Shown here piece after piece: positions 35,223-43,356 of a stretch of 64,000 nucleotides of DNA. The notes beneath the pieces were generated by a model, which saw only the letters and a list, made by a program, of their open reading frames with translations, searched no databases and had not been told where the DNA came from. This stretch comes from Pseudoduganella buxea (GTDB lineage Bacteria; Pseudomonadota; Gammaproteobacteria; Burkholderiales; Burkholderiaceae_D). Within the stretch, counting starts at the first letter, position 1. Every line of letters starts with the position of its first letter. Where the stretch lies: contig NZ_WNKZ01000022.1 of assembly GCF_009720835.1 (NCBI RefSeq), positions 1 through 64,000 on the forward strand, read 5' to 3'. Made by a program: the position numbers and the translations under genes.

Positions 35223-35659
35223 ATGCATCTCATAACGATCCCGATGTCTTCCTTCGTCAAGAAACTCGACATCTTGCCTCCCTTTATGCACGGCCAGCTC
35301 GCCACGCTCCTGGCGCTGGCAGCAGGCGCGGTAACCGACATGGCGGCGCTGGCGACGATGCTTGGCCTGCCGTCCCGCTGGCGGGTTACCGCTACGGTAA
35401 GCGCCTGTCCGCCTATGCCAGCCGCATTCTGTGCGGCGTCGGCGCCTGGCTCGTTGCCGGCCTGCTGCCTGGCGCCGCTGCCGGGGCCGCGCCGATCATC
35501 CATCCCATCATCCTGGTCGTGACCCTTGTCGCCGGCGGAGGCGCCTGTGCATTGGGCGAATGGGTAGCCATGACGGCGCTTTGGCGGCGGTTTATTCCCA
35601 TGCGGCAGCTAAAAACCCGTGAAATACCGCCCGGAAGCGCCTTTGTCGCTGTTCGGTAA
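35223..35659 (+). pseudogene. Small membrane protein gene with apparent frameshift
   Basis: The N-terminal part from ATG 35223 reads MHLITIPMSSFVKKLDILPP, then FMHGQLATLLALAAGAVTDM and ALATMLGLP. The frame then degenerates, while another frame continues naturally from about 35377: AVPLAGYRYGKRLSAYASRI, LCGVGAWLVAGLLPG, IIHPIILVVTLVAGGGACAL. Together they form a four-helix membrane protein of about 145 residues split by a frameshift near 35370-35380. It could be a sequencing error, a recent mutation or recoding. Family not recognised. It lies between the two BON loci. Confidence 0.55.
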
Positions 35660-35661
35660 CA
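35644..35661 (+). promoter_or_regulatory. Degenerate GlrR-type site upstream of BON copy 2 (a)
   Basis: TGTC-GCTGTTCGGT-AACA: the spacing of TGTC-N10-GACA with one mismatch (AACA). It overlaps the 3' end of the frameshifted membrane gene, as site 1 of the first locus overlaps the end of glrR. Confidence 0.45.
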
Positions 35662-35708
35662 AAAATAATTCTTTAAAATCAAATACTTAGAAATACTGTA
35701 GCGATAAC

Positions 35709-35726
35709 TGTCGCCATATGGCGTCA
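35709..35726 (+). promoter_or_regulatory. Degenerate GlrR-type site upstream of BON copy 2 (b)
   Basis: TGTC-GCCATATGGC-GTCA: same spacing with GTCA replacing GACA, and a near-perfect palindrome overall. It lies about 85 bp upstream of the -24 element, the same distance as site 2 in the first locus. Confidence 0.5.
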
Positions 35727-35778
35727 TTCCGCCATCTATTTCACTACCTCACAGAAACAAAAATCCGTGCCAAACTTT

Positions 35779-35791
35779 TAAGTCATTGATT
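35779..35791 (-). promoter_or_regulatory. IHF-consensus site upstream of BON copy 2
   Basis: TAAGTCATTGATT, an exact YAANNNNTTGATW match, 20 bp upstream of the -24 element, the same position as in the first locus. The AAGTCATTGATT core is conserved between the two loci. Confidence 0.7.
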
Positions 35792-35810
35792 CATAAACAA
35801 ATAGTTTAGC

Positions 35811-35825
35811 TGGCACGGTATTCGC
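35811..35825 (+). promoter_or_regulatory. Sigma-54 promoter of BON copy 2
   Basis: TGGCAC-GGTAT-TCGC: perfect -24 element and a -12 element with one mismatch (TCGC for TTGC); the essential GC pair is kept. It should drive the second BON gene at possibly lower strength than copy 1. Confidence 0.75.
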
Positions 35826-35879
35826 TATTACCTCTTCAACGTCACAAGGCGTTCCCTTAAATAACACTGGAGAGTAACC

Positions 35880-36197
35880 ATGACGAAATCGAACCTGATC
35901 GCATCCCTGCTGGCCGCCGCTTCGCTGAGCGTAGCTTCCTTCGCTATCGCCGCCGAGCCGCAGCAGGATGCGGCCATGGCAGGTGCAGCCGCCGCTTCGG
36001 GCGATACCGCGCTGACCGCGAAAGTCTCGGCCGCGCTGGCTGACCAGAAAGAAATCGCCGTCACCAGCAACGCTGGCGTCGTCGTCCTGAAAGGCACCGT
36101 TGCGAGCACCGACGAAGGCACCAAGGCCATCCAGGCTGCATCGGCCGTCGCCGGCGTCAAGGAAGTGAAAAGCGAACTGACCGTCGCAGCGAAGTAA
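35880..36197 (+). CDS. BON-domain periplasmic protein, copy 2
   Basis: 105 residues, MTKSNLIASLLAAASLSVAS, signal peptide ending near IAA, then the same AEPQQDAAMAGAAAASGDTA linker and BON domain as copy 1 (ALADQKEIAVTSNAGVVVLK, GTVASTDEGTKAIQAASAVA). The two proteins differ mainly in the first BON strands, where copy 2 has EIAVTSNAG in place of QIGVSSQSG. A tandem duplicate with its own sigma-54 promoter and 3' element. Confidence 0.9.
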   Translation: MTKSNLIASLLAAASLSVASFAIAAEPQQDAAMAGAAAASGDTALTAKVSAALADQKEIAVTSNAGVVVLKGTVASTDEGTKAIQAASAVAGVKEVKSELTVAAK

Positions 36198-36269
36198 GCA
36201 CGACCTGTGTAAGGACCGCAAACATCCCGGGGAGCCGGGACCTGCGCGGTCGGCAATGCCGCAGTGTGA

Positions 36270-36332
36270 GTAGTATCTGAGAGTAGCAGTAACCCCTTCC
36301 CGGGCGACATGCAGATGTCGCCCGTTTTTTTT
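36270..36332 (+). ncRNA. Candidate small RNA/3' element 2 with intrinsic terminator
   Basis: Second copy of the element at 35083-35151: GTAGTATCTGAGAGTAGCAG, CCCCTTCC, then CGGGCGACAT-GCAG-ATGTCGCCCG and eight Ts. The stem differs from copy 1 by a compensatory base pair and the loop by A/G (GCAA to GCAG), whereas the BON-proximal 3' UTR between the stop codon and this element is not conserved. This selective conservation argues that the element has its own function. Confidence 0.5.
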
Positions 36333-36398
36333 GCGCCGTCCCCCCTTGCCCGCCGACGTAGTCCAAGGTAGCGTGTAGCCATCACGCCGAGGACGCCC

Positions 36399-37319
36399 AT
36401 GACCGACTTGCACCGCCGCGAATACGAGCACCGCATGCACCGGGTACTGGAACATATCGACCGCCACCTGGACCGGCAGGTGAGCCTGCCCGAGCTGGCC
36501 GAAGTGGCGCATTTTTCACCGTTCCACTTTCACCGTCTGTTTTCGAGCTGGATGGGCGAGACGGTGGGCGACTACGTGCGTCGGCGCCGGCTGGAAACGG
36601 CCGCCTCGCGCCTGGCTTCGCAACCCGACGTGACGGTGCTGCAGGCGGCGCTGGCGGCCGGTTTCGGCTCGGCCGAGGCCTTTACGCGCGCCTTCAAGGC
36701 CCGCTTCGGCCAGGCGCCGACGACATGGCGCCAGGGGCAGCGGGCACAGGACAGCAAGTCCGGTCAGGTGGCCCGCAACGGCGGTCAGGCGGGCAGTCCC
36801 GCGACGCGGCACGATGGTGTCTCCACCAACCCGAGGGAGCACACCATGATCGAAGTCACCATCGTCGAACGCCAGCCCGTCCACCTGGCCTACCTGCGCA
36901 AGACGGGACCCTACGGCCCCGAGCTTTTCACCTTCTGGACCGAAACGGTTTATCCGTGGATGGCGACGAACCAGTTGCTGGGATTGCCCCGCTACGGCAT
37001 CTGCCTGGACGATCCCATCACGACGGCGCCCGCACAGTGCCGCTACGACGCGGCCGTCGAGGTGGCGCCGGAGCGTGTGTTGTCCGGCAACCCGATGCGC
37101 ACCGTGCTGCCGGGCGGGCGCTATGCCGTGCACCGCTTCCGCGGCCCGGGCCACGCCGTCAACCATGCATGGACGGCACTGACCCGCGACTGGCTGCCGT
37201 CGAGCGGGCTGCAGCTGGACGGCCGGCCCTTCTTCGAGCACTACCCACCCGACGCGGCCTACGATCCCGCCACCGGCGTGTTCGAGGCGGAGCTGTGCAT
37301 GCCGGTGGCGCCGCTGTAA
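36399..37319 (+). CDS. AraC-family regulator with GyrI-like effector domain
   Basis: 306 residues. N-terminal AraC double HTH (VLEHIDRHLDRQVSLPELAE, FSPFHFHRLFSSWMGETVGD, AALAAGFGSAEAFTRAFKAR, FGQAPTTW) is joined by a short linker to a GyrI/SbmC-like domain (IEVTIVERQPVHLAYLRKTG, then YPWMATNQLLGLPRYGICLD and LCMPVAPL). The order DNA-binding first, GyrI-like second is the Rob/BmrR-like drug-responsive arrangement; the second domain probably binds a hydrophobic or cationic ligand. Target genes unknown. Confidence 0.92.
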   Translation: MTDLHRREYEHRMHRVLEHIDRHLDRQVSLPELAEVAHFSPFHFHRLFSSWMGETVGDYVRRRRLETAASRLASQPDVTVLQAALAAGFGSAEAFTRAFKARFGQAPTTWRQGQRAQDSKSGQVARNGGQAGSPATRHDGVSTNPREHTMIEVTIVERQPVHLAYLRKTGPYGPELFTFWTETVYPWMATNQLLGLPRYGICLDDPITTAPAQCRYDAAVEVAPERVLSGNPMRTVLPGGRYAVHRFRGPGHAVNHAWTALTRDWLPSSGLQLDGRPFFEHYPPDAAYDPATGVFEAELCMPVAPL

Positions 37320-37320
37320 A

Positions 37321-37347
37321 CAAAAAAGGACGGCTGCTGCCGTCCTT
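37321..37347 (-). terminator. Rho-independent terminator of the hom operon
   Basis: AAGGACGGC-TGCT-GCCGTCCTT; on the minus strand the stem is followed by TTTTTTG. About 25 nt after the hom stop codon. Confidence 0.9.
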
Positions 37348-37369
37348 CATGCGCCGGCGCGAGGCAGAG

Positions 37370-38692
37370 TCAGCTCAGGTTTTCCAGGCGAATCTTGGTG
37401 ACGCTGCCCAGCACCGTCGGCAGGCCTTCCATGCAGGCGATGGCCGCGAGCACCTTCTTTTCCTGGGTCTGGTGCGTCAGCATGATGATGTCGGCCTGGA
37501 CCTCGCCTTCGGCCGGCTCCTTCTGCATCATCGCGTCGATCGAGATTTCGCCATCGGCCAGGATGCGCGTCAGGTCCGCCAGCACGCCCGGCTGGTCGGC
37601 CACGCGCATGCGCAGGTAGTAGCTGGTGGTGACTTCGGCCATCGGCAGGATGGCGATATCGGCCAGTTCATCCGGCTGGAAGGCCAGATGCGGCACGCGG
37701 TGTTCCGGATCGGCCGTGGCCAGCCGGGTGATGTCGACCAGGTCGGCGATGACGGCCGACGCGGTCGGCTCGGCGCCGGCGCCCTTGCCGTAGTACAGCG
37801 TGGCGCCGATGGCGTCGCCCTGCACCAGCACGGCGTTCATCGCCCCTTCCACGTTGGCGATCAGGCGCTTGGCGGGAATCAGGGTCGGGTGCACGCGCAG
37901 CTCGATGCCTTCCACGCCATTGACCTTGGCGCGCTTGGCGATACCCAGCAGCTTGATGCGGTAGCCCAACTGCTCGGCGTAGCGGATGTCGATCGCTTCC
38001 AGGCGCGTGATGCCTTCCACGTGGGCCTTGGAGAACTGCATCGGAATGCCGAAGGCGATAGCCGACATGATGGTGACCTTGTGCGCCGCGTCCACCCCTT
38101 CGATATCGAAGGTCGGATCGGCTTCGGCGTAGCCCAGGGCCTGCGCCTGTTTCAGCACGGTGTCGAAGTCCAGGCCCTTGTCGCGCATTTCGGACAGGAT
38201 GAAGTTGGTGGTGCCGTTTATGATCCCGGCCAGCCATTCGATGCGGTTGGCCGTCAGGCCTTCGCGCAGCGCCTTGATGATGGGGATGCCGCCGGCGACG
38301 GCCGCCTCGAAGGCCACCATCACGCCCTTGTCCTGGGCCGCCTTGAAGATCTCGTTGCCGTGCACGGCCAGCAGGGCCTTGTTGGCGGTGACGACGTGCT
38401 TGCCGTTGGCAATCGCCCGCAGCACCAGCTCGCGCGCCGTGTCGTAGCCGCCGATCAGTTCGACGACGATGTCGATCGACGGATCGTCGACGATGGCGAA
38501 AGGATCGGCCACGACGGTGACCTCGCCGCCCGTGCGCTGTTTCGCGCGCTCGGTATTGCGGGCCGAGACGGCCACCACCTCGATGCCGCGGCCAGCGCGG
38601 CGGCGGATCTCTTCCTGGTTGCGTTTCAGGACGTCGAAGGTACCGCCTCCGACATTGCCCACGCCTAGCAAACCTACTTTTATCGATTTCAT
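37370..38692 (-). CDS. hom: Homoserine dehydrogenase
   Basis: 440 residues from ATG 38692 (MKSIKVGLLGVGNVGGGTFD), where the NAD(P)-binding glycine loop begins at residue 8. Later segments include VVAVSARNTERAK, FEAAVAGGIPIIKALREGL (catalytic region), NGTTNFILSEM and a C-terminal ACT domain (YYLRMRVADQPGVLADLTRI) expected to bind threonine. It reduces aspartate semialdehyde to homoserine for Thr/Met synthesis. Longer upstream in-frame starts exist but precede the Rossmann motif by too much. It follows an aminotransferase gene by 55 bp, and the two are probably one operon. Confidence 0.97.
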   Translation of the reverse strand: MKSIKVGLLGVGNVGGGTFDVLKRNQEEIRRRAGRGIEVVAVSARNTERAKQRTGGEVTVVADPFAIVDDPSIDIVVELIGGYDTARELVLRAIANGKHVVTANKALLAVHGNEIFKAAQDKGVMVAFEAAVAGGIPIIKALREGLTANRIEWLAGIINGTTNFILSEMRDKGLDFDTVLKQAQALGYAEADPTFDIEGVDAAHKVTIMSAIAFGIPMQFSKAHVEGITRLEAIDIRYAEQLGYRIKLLGIAKRAKVNGVEGIELRVHPTLIPAKRLIANVEGAMNAVLVQGDAIGATLYYGKGAGAEPTASAVIADLVDITRLATADPEHRVPHLAFQPDELADIAILPMAEVTTSYYLRMRVADQPGVLADLTRILADGEISIDAMMQKEPAEGEVQADIIMLTHQTQEKKVLAAIACMEGLPTVLGSVTKIRLENLS

Positions 38693-38747
38693 GTCTGTGC
38701 TTCTGGTGCGGCGCCCCGCCTTGCGGCAAGGGCACCGGGTTGATCGG

Positions 38748-39977
38748 TCAGGCCTGGCCGTTGCGGCGGCGGTAGCCTTCGAGGAAGCGGGCAATGCGTC
38801 CGAAGGCCTCCGTCATGTCGTCGGTATTGGGCAGGAACACGACGCGGAAGTGGTCCGGCGCGATCCAGTTGAAGCCCGTGCCCTGGACGACCAGGACCTT
38901 GGTTTCGGCCAGCAGGTCGTAGGCGAACTGCTGGTCATCCGCGATCGGGTAGATCTTCGGGTCGAGGCGGGGGAACATGTACAGCGCCGCCTTCGGTTTC
39001 ACCACGCTGATGCCGGGGATTTCCGTCAGCAGCCGGTAGGCGAGGTCGCGCTGCTTCAGCAGGCGCCCGCCCGGGCCCACCAGGTCATGAATGCTCTGGT
39101 AGCCGCCGAGCGCAGTCTGGATCGCAAACTGGCCCGGCGCATTGGCGCAAAGGCGCATCGAGGCCAGCATGTTCAGGCCTTCGATATAGTCCTTCGCATG
39201 TCGCTTCTCGCCCGACAGCACCATCCAGCCGGCACGGTAGCCGCAGGCGCGGTAGTTCTTCGACAGGCCGTTGAAGGTGACGACCAGCAGGTCGTCGCAC
39301 AGCGCCGCGATGGACGTGTGGACGGCGCCGTCGTACAGCACCTTGTCGTAGATTTCGTCGGCATAGATGATCAGCTGGTGCTGGCGCGCCAGCTCGATAA
39401 TCTGCAGCAGCACCTCGTCCGGGTACAGCGCGCCGGTCGGGTTGTTCGGGTTGATGACGACGATGGCCTTCGTGTTCGGCGTGATCTTGCGCCGCATGTC
39501 CTCGATGTCCGGGTACCAGTCCTGCTGCTCGTCGCAGATGTAGTGCACCGGGCGCCCGCCGGAGAGGCTGACGGCGGCCGTCCACAGGGGGTAATCCGGC
39601 GCCGGCACCAGCACTTCGTCGCCGTTGTTGAGCAAGGCGTTCATCGCCATCACGATCAGTTCCGAGGCGCCATTGCCCAGGTAGATATCGTCGATGCTGA
39701 CACCGGCGATATTTTTCTCCTGGGTGTAGTGCATCACCGCCTTGCGCGGCGCGAACATGCCCTTCGAATCGGTGTAGCCGGCCGCGTTGGGCAGCTGGAT
39801 CTTCATGTCCTGCACGATCTCGTCGGGCGGATCGAAGCCGAAGACGGCCAGGTTGCCGATATTGAGCTTCGTGATCTTGTGGCCCTCTTCCTCCATCTGC
39901 CGCGCCTTTTCCGGCACGGGACCACGGATTTCATAGCAAACTTCGGCCAGCTTGTTCGATTTCTGAATCGGGCGCAA
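38748..39977 (-). CDS. Class I/II PLP-dependent aminotransferase (alanine/AlaA-AlaC type)
   Basis: 409 residues starting at a TTG at 39977 (fMet-RPIQKSNKLAEVCYEIRG), six nt after AAGGA; family members begin at exactly this point. The nearest ATG is at 40076 and adds an unlikely basic stretch. PLP-binding signatures are YLGNGASELIVMAMNALLNN, AIVVINPNNPTGALYPDEVL, the Schiff-base lysine K240 in NGLSKNYRACGYRAGW, and R in FRVVFLP. It makes alanine or glutamate/aspartate-type amino acids from 2-oxoacids. Upstream of hom, as in many Burkholderiales, suggesting linkage to aspartate-family synthesis. Confidence 0.92.
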   Translation of the reverse strand: MRPIQKSNKLAEVCYEIRGPVPEKARQMEEEGHKITKLNIGNLAVFGFDPPDEIVQDMKIQLPNAAGYTDSKGMFAPRKAVMHYTQEKNIAGVSIDDIYLGNGASELIVMAMNALLNNGDEVLVPAPDYPLWTAAVSLSGGRPVHYICDEQQDWYPDIEDMRRKITPNTKAIVVINPNNPTGALYPDEVLLQIIELARQHQLIIYADEIYDKVLYDGAVHTSIAALCDDLLVVTFNGLSKNYRACGYRAGWMVLSGEKRHAKDYIEGLNMLASMRLCANAPGQFAIQTALGGYQSIHDLVGPGGRLLKQRDLAYRLLTEIPGISVVKPKAALYMFPRLDPKIYPIADDQQFAYDLLAETKVLVVQGTGFNWIAPDHFRVVFLPNTDDMTEAFGRIARFLEGYRRRNGQA

Positions 39978-40165
39978 AATCAATCCTTGTCTGTCCGCGA
40001 AATGGCGTGCCGCCTGGCCCGCCGATCCCGCGATGCTGCATTGCGAAAATAACCCATTCTGCCGAAAGCGCCCCATTTAAGCAACCTCCGGCCCCGCCCT
40101 GCCCGGTAAACCCCACGATTGGCGTTACAATAAGGGTTGTTTGAGACCAGATACGAGCCTTTTTC

Positions 40166-40540
40166 ATGAAGCTTCACGCCAGCAACACCAAACAGTACCA
40201 GACCGTGACGGGGTACTTTCAGGGCGGTGTCGAAATCAACGCCCAACCCTACGACTACAGCCTCCTGATGCTGCCCGAGACGGCGCCGCGTGCCTGGCCC
40301 GTCTCCGCTTTCGACCAGCTGACGGTCGAGCATTTCGAGCAGCTGCTGGCCGAGCAGCCCGATGTCGTCATCCTCGGCACGGGCGAGCGCCAGCGCTTCA
40401 TCCACCCGCGCCTGTCCGCGCCGCTGACCGCGCAGAGAATCGGCGTCGAGTGCATGGACACCAATGCCGCCTGCCGCACCTACAATATCCTGATGGGCGA
40501 AGGGCGCAAGGCGCTGCTGGCCCTGATCATCGAAAAATAA
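40166..40540 (+). CDS. Mth938/NDUFAF3-like domain protein
   Basis: 124 residues of the small 'Mth938-like' fold (DUF498), MKLHASNTKQYQTVTGYFQG then GVEINAQPYDYSLLMLPETA, PDVVILGTGERQRFIHPRLS and GVECMDTNAACRTYNILMGE. No signal peptide. Homologues include the mitochondrial complex I assembly factor NDUFAF3; the bacterial role is not established. Upstream of the peroxiredoxin gene by 44 bp on the same strand. Confidence 0.85.
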   Translation: MKLHASNTKQYQTVTGYFQGGVEINAQPYDYSLLMLPETAPRAWPVSAFDQLTVEHFEQLLAEQPDVVILGTGERQRFIHPRLSAPLTAQRIGVECMDTNAACRTYNILMGEGRKALLALIIEK

Positions 40541-40584
40541 GTGCCGGCACGGCCGGCATCATCTGAAAATCCAGGAGAATCGCA

Positions 40585-41052
40585 GTGGCAGATAGCCAAA
40601 CCCCAGCCCCCCTGGCTGACTTTACCGCCGCCATGACGGGCGGCCAGACCTTCCGGCTGTTGGGCCGCCCGGCCAAGGCCACCGTGCTGTATTTCTACCC
40701 GAAAGACAATACACCCGGCTGCACCACCGAGAGCCTGGCCTTCCGCGACCTGCACGAGCGTTTCAAGGCAGCCGGCGTGGAAATCTACGGCATCAGCCGC
40801 GATTCGCTGCGTTCTCATGAAGGCTTCAAGGCCAAGCTGGAACTGCCGTTCGAACTGATTTCCGATCCCGACGAGGCGATGTGCCTGGCCTTCGGCGTCA
40901 TGAAGCAGAAGAAGATGTACGGCAAGGAAGTGCGGGGGGTCGAGCGCAGTACGTTTGTCATTGACGCTGACGGCCGATTGGTGAAAGAATGGCGTGGCGT
41001 CAAGGTTCCCGGCCACGTCGACGAAGTGCTGGAATTCGTCACGCGCAGCTGA
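40585..41052 (+). CDS. bcp: Thioredoxin-dependent peroxiredoxin (Bcp family)
   Basis: 155 residues. It starts with GTG at 40585 (fMet-ADSQTPAPLADFTAAM), 6 nt after AGGAG. Peroxidatic cysteine in FYPKDNTPGCTTES (Bcp/PrxQ motif), catalytic Arg in the later ERSTFVID region and GISRDSLRSHEGF as in PrxQ enzymes. It lacks the resolving cysteine five residues later that many PrxQ have (T-T-E-S follows), so it probably uses a 1-Cys or intermolecular mechanism. It detoxifies hydroperoxides in the cytoplasm. Confidence 0.92.
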   Translation: MADSQTPAPLADFTAAMTGGQTFRLLGRPAKATVLYFYPKDNTPGCTTESLAFRDLHERFKAAGVEIYGISRDSLRSHEGFKAKLELPFELISDPDEAMCLAFGVMKQKKMYGKEVRGVERSTFVIDADGRLVKEWRGVKVPGHVDEVLEFVTRS

Positions 41053-41346
41053 ACAGTACAGCACTGTTTCGGCCGGCGCGGTACACTGGCCGGGCATGTC
41101 CGATCACCGCATGCCTTACACTGATTCCAACGAACGTCAGCCACGGATCTTCCCTACTTTCATCGCCAGATTTTGAGTCAACAGCGTTCTCCTCTCCCCA
41201 CTGATCGGTGGCCCCCGGGTCACCAGCTGTTTCCTTGTTTTGTCCCGGCATTGCGCCCAAACCCGGCATCCCATTATTCCGACAGACCCCGCCCCCATGG
41301 CCCGGCATGTGCCCGCCATGGCGCACCCTTTTAAGACGAGATCCTG

Positions 41347-43215
41347 ATGCCACTGCCAAAACTGCCTACCAAGCCAGCGACCCTGCTGCTGGCGAAAGAC
41401 TACCCCAAGGCGAGCGGAGCGAATCCGGTCCCTTTCCCTGAACACGAAGCCGCCGCCGCCGCGCCGAAGAAATCGGCCCGCGCGAAATCCGTGGAAGTAC
41501 TGGAACCGGTGGCGCCACCGGTGATGGCCGAGCTGCCGACGCCGGCACCGAAGAAAACCGCGCGCAAGAGCGTGGCGAAGACCGCCGCGCCGGCCGCTGC
41601 CCCCGTCGCTCCTGCCGTGCCGACGCCGCCTGCCGCCGCACCGGTGCCGGTTGCCGAAGCTGCCCCCGTGACCGCCAAGGCACCCCGCGCCAAGTCCACG
41701 CCGCAAAAAGCCGACGTGCCGCAAAAGGCCGAGGCACCGCACCCGGTTCACCACAAGGCCAAGGAAGTCGTCATCAAGTCCTCGGCCAGCCGCCATGCCG
41801 ACCAGGTCGGCGGCACCAAGCTGTTCGTGCTCGACACGAACGTGCTGATGCACGACCCGACATCGCTGTTCCGTTTCGAGGAACACGACGTCTACCTGCC
41901 GATGATGACCTTGGAAGAGCTGGACAACCACAAGAAGGGCATGACGGAGGTGGCGCGCAACGCCCGCCAGGTGTCGCGCACCCTGGACGCCCTGATCGCC
42001 AACACGGAAGACGATGCCATCGAACAGGGCATCCCGCTGGCCAAGCTGGGCAACAAGGACGCGAAGGGCCGCCTGTTCTTCCAGACCCGCCTGCAACTGG
42101 CCGACTTGCCGGAAGGCCTGCCGCAAGGCAAGGCCGACAACCAGATCCTCGCCGTCGTCCGTTCGCTGGAAGCGGACCAGCAGGGCCGTGCCGTCGTGCT
42201 GGTGTCGAAAGACATCAATATGCGTATCAAGGCGCGCGCGCTGGGCTTGCCCGCCGAGGACTATTTCAACGACCACGTGCTGGAAGACACGGACCTGCTG
42301 TACTCGGGCATCGTGCAGCTGCCGGACGACTTCTGGAACAAGCACGGCAAGGACATGGAGTCCTGGCAGGAGAACAAGAACGGCTACAGCTACACCTACT
42401 ACCGCGTCACGGGCCCGTTCGTGCCGTCGCTGCTGGTGAACCAGTTCGTGTTCCTGGAGCCGAACAACGGCGAGGCCTCGTTCTACGGCCAGGTCAAGCA
42501 GCTGAACGGCAAGACGGCCGTCATCAAGGTGCTGCGCGACTACAGCCACAACAAGAACAATGTGTGGGGCGTAACGGCGCGCAACCGCGAGCAGAACTTC
42601 GCGCTGAACCTGCTGATGGACCCGGAATGCGATTTCGTTACCCTGCTGGGCCAGGCCGGTACCGGCAAGACCTTGCTGGCGCTCGCTTCCGGCCTGGCGC
42701 AGGTGCTGGAGACAAAGCTGTACAACGAGATCATCGTCACCCGCGTTACCGTGCCGGTGGGCGAGGATATCGGCTTCCTGCCGGGCACCGAGGAAGAGAA
42801 GATGGGGCCGTGGATGGGCGCTTTCGACGACAACCTGGAAGTGCTGAACAAATCCGATAACGACGCCGGCGAATGGGGCCGCGCCGCCACGCAGGACCTG
42901 ATCCGCTCGCGCATCAAGATCAAGTCGCTCAACTTCATGCGCGGCCGCACCTTCGTCAACAAATTCCTCATCATCGACGAGGCGCAGAACCTGACGCCGA
43001 AGCAGATGAAGACCCTGGTGACGCGTGCCGGTCCCGGCACGAAGATCCTGTGCCTGGGCAATATCGCCCAGATCGACACGCCTTACCTGACCGAAGGGTC
43101 GAGCGGCCTGACCTACGTGGTCGACCGCTTCAAGGGCTGGTCGCACAGCGGCCACGTCACCCTGGCCCGCGGCGAGCGCTCGCGCCTGGCCGACCACGCC
43201 AGCGACGTGCTGTAA
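41347..43215 (+). CDS. PIN-PhoH family ATPase (YlaK/PhoH2 type)
   Basis: 622 residues: an N-terminal disordered Ala/Lys/Pro-rich extension (about residues 20-150), a PIN nuclease domain starting KLFVLDTNVLMHDPTSLF (Asp163 and Asp170-type acidic residues), and a C-terminal PhoH ATPase with Walker A GQAGTGKT (435-442), TRVTVPVGEDIGFLPGTEEE and Walker B IDEAQNLTP. PIN-PhoH proteins are ATP-dependent RNA nuclease/helicase-like factors. The 294-bp gap before it (41053-41346) shows no gene; the frame's start at 41347 follows an AAGACGAGA-type ribosome site. Confidence 0.93.
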   Translation: MPLPKLPTKPATLLLAKDYPKASGANPVPFPEHEAAAAAPKKSARAKSVEVLEPVAPPVMAELPTPAPKKTARKSVAKTAAPAAAPVAPAVPTPPAAAPVPVAEAAPVTAKAPRAKSTPQKADVPQKAEAPHPVHHKAKEVVIKSSASRHADQVGGTKLFVLDTNVLMHDPTSLFRFEEHDVYLPMMTLEELDNHKKGMTEVARNARQVSRTLDALIANTEDDAIEQGIPLAKLGNKDAKGRLFFQTRLQLADLPEGLPQGKADNQILAVVRSLEADQQGRAVVLVSKDINMRIKARALGLPAEDYFNDHVLEDTDLLYSGIVQLPDDFWNKHGKDMESWQENKNGYSYTYYRVTGPFVPSLLVNQFVFLEPNNGEASFYGQVKQLNGKTAVIKVLRDYSHNKNNVWGVTARNREQNFALNLLMDPECDFVTLLGQAGTGKTLLALASGLAQVLETKLYNEIIVTRVTVPVGEDIGFLPGTEEEKMGPWMGAFDDNLEVLNKSDNDAGEWGRAATQDLIRSRIKIKSLNFMRGRTFVNKFLIIDEAQNLTPKQMKTLVTRAGPGTKILCLGNIAQIDTPYLTEGSSGLTYVVDRFKGWSHSGHVTLARGERSRLADHASDVL

Positions 43216-43237
43216 ATCTCACGCCTCACGGCGCCAT

Positions 43238-43271
43238 ACCCCGCCCGCAGCGATGCCGGCGGGGTTTTTTT
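43238..43271 (+). terminator. Rho-independent terminator of the PhoH gene
   Basis: ACCCCGCC..GGCGGGGT stem with a small loop and a run of seven Ts (TTTTTTT), 22 nt after the stop codon. Confidence 0.92.
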
Positions 43272-43356
43272 ATGGCTCTGTGCCCCGGCCGCAAGGAACT
43301 TGTAGGCTCGACCATTGTCATACCGTAAGTTGGCATCAGCCAAGACGGAGGCGGGC

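Noticed and set aside
35123-35659. A single 178-residue protein from the ATG at 35123
   Set aside because: Its first 80 residues fall in the terminator and candidate sRNA region and read randomly; only the C-terminal half looks like protein. The frameshifted model from 35223 fits better.
41137-43197. A 686-codon minus-strand open frame
   Set aside because: Antisense of the PIN-PhoH gene, which has Walker A/B and PIN motifs on the plus strand.
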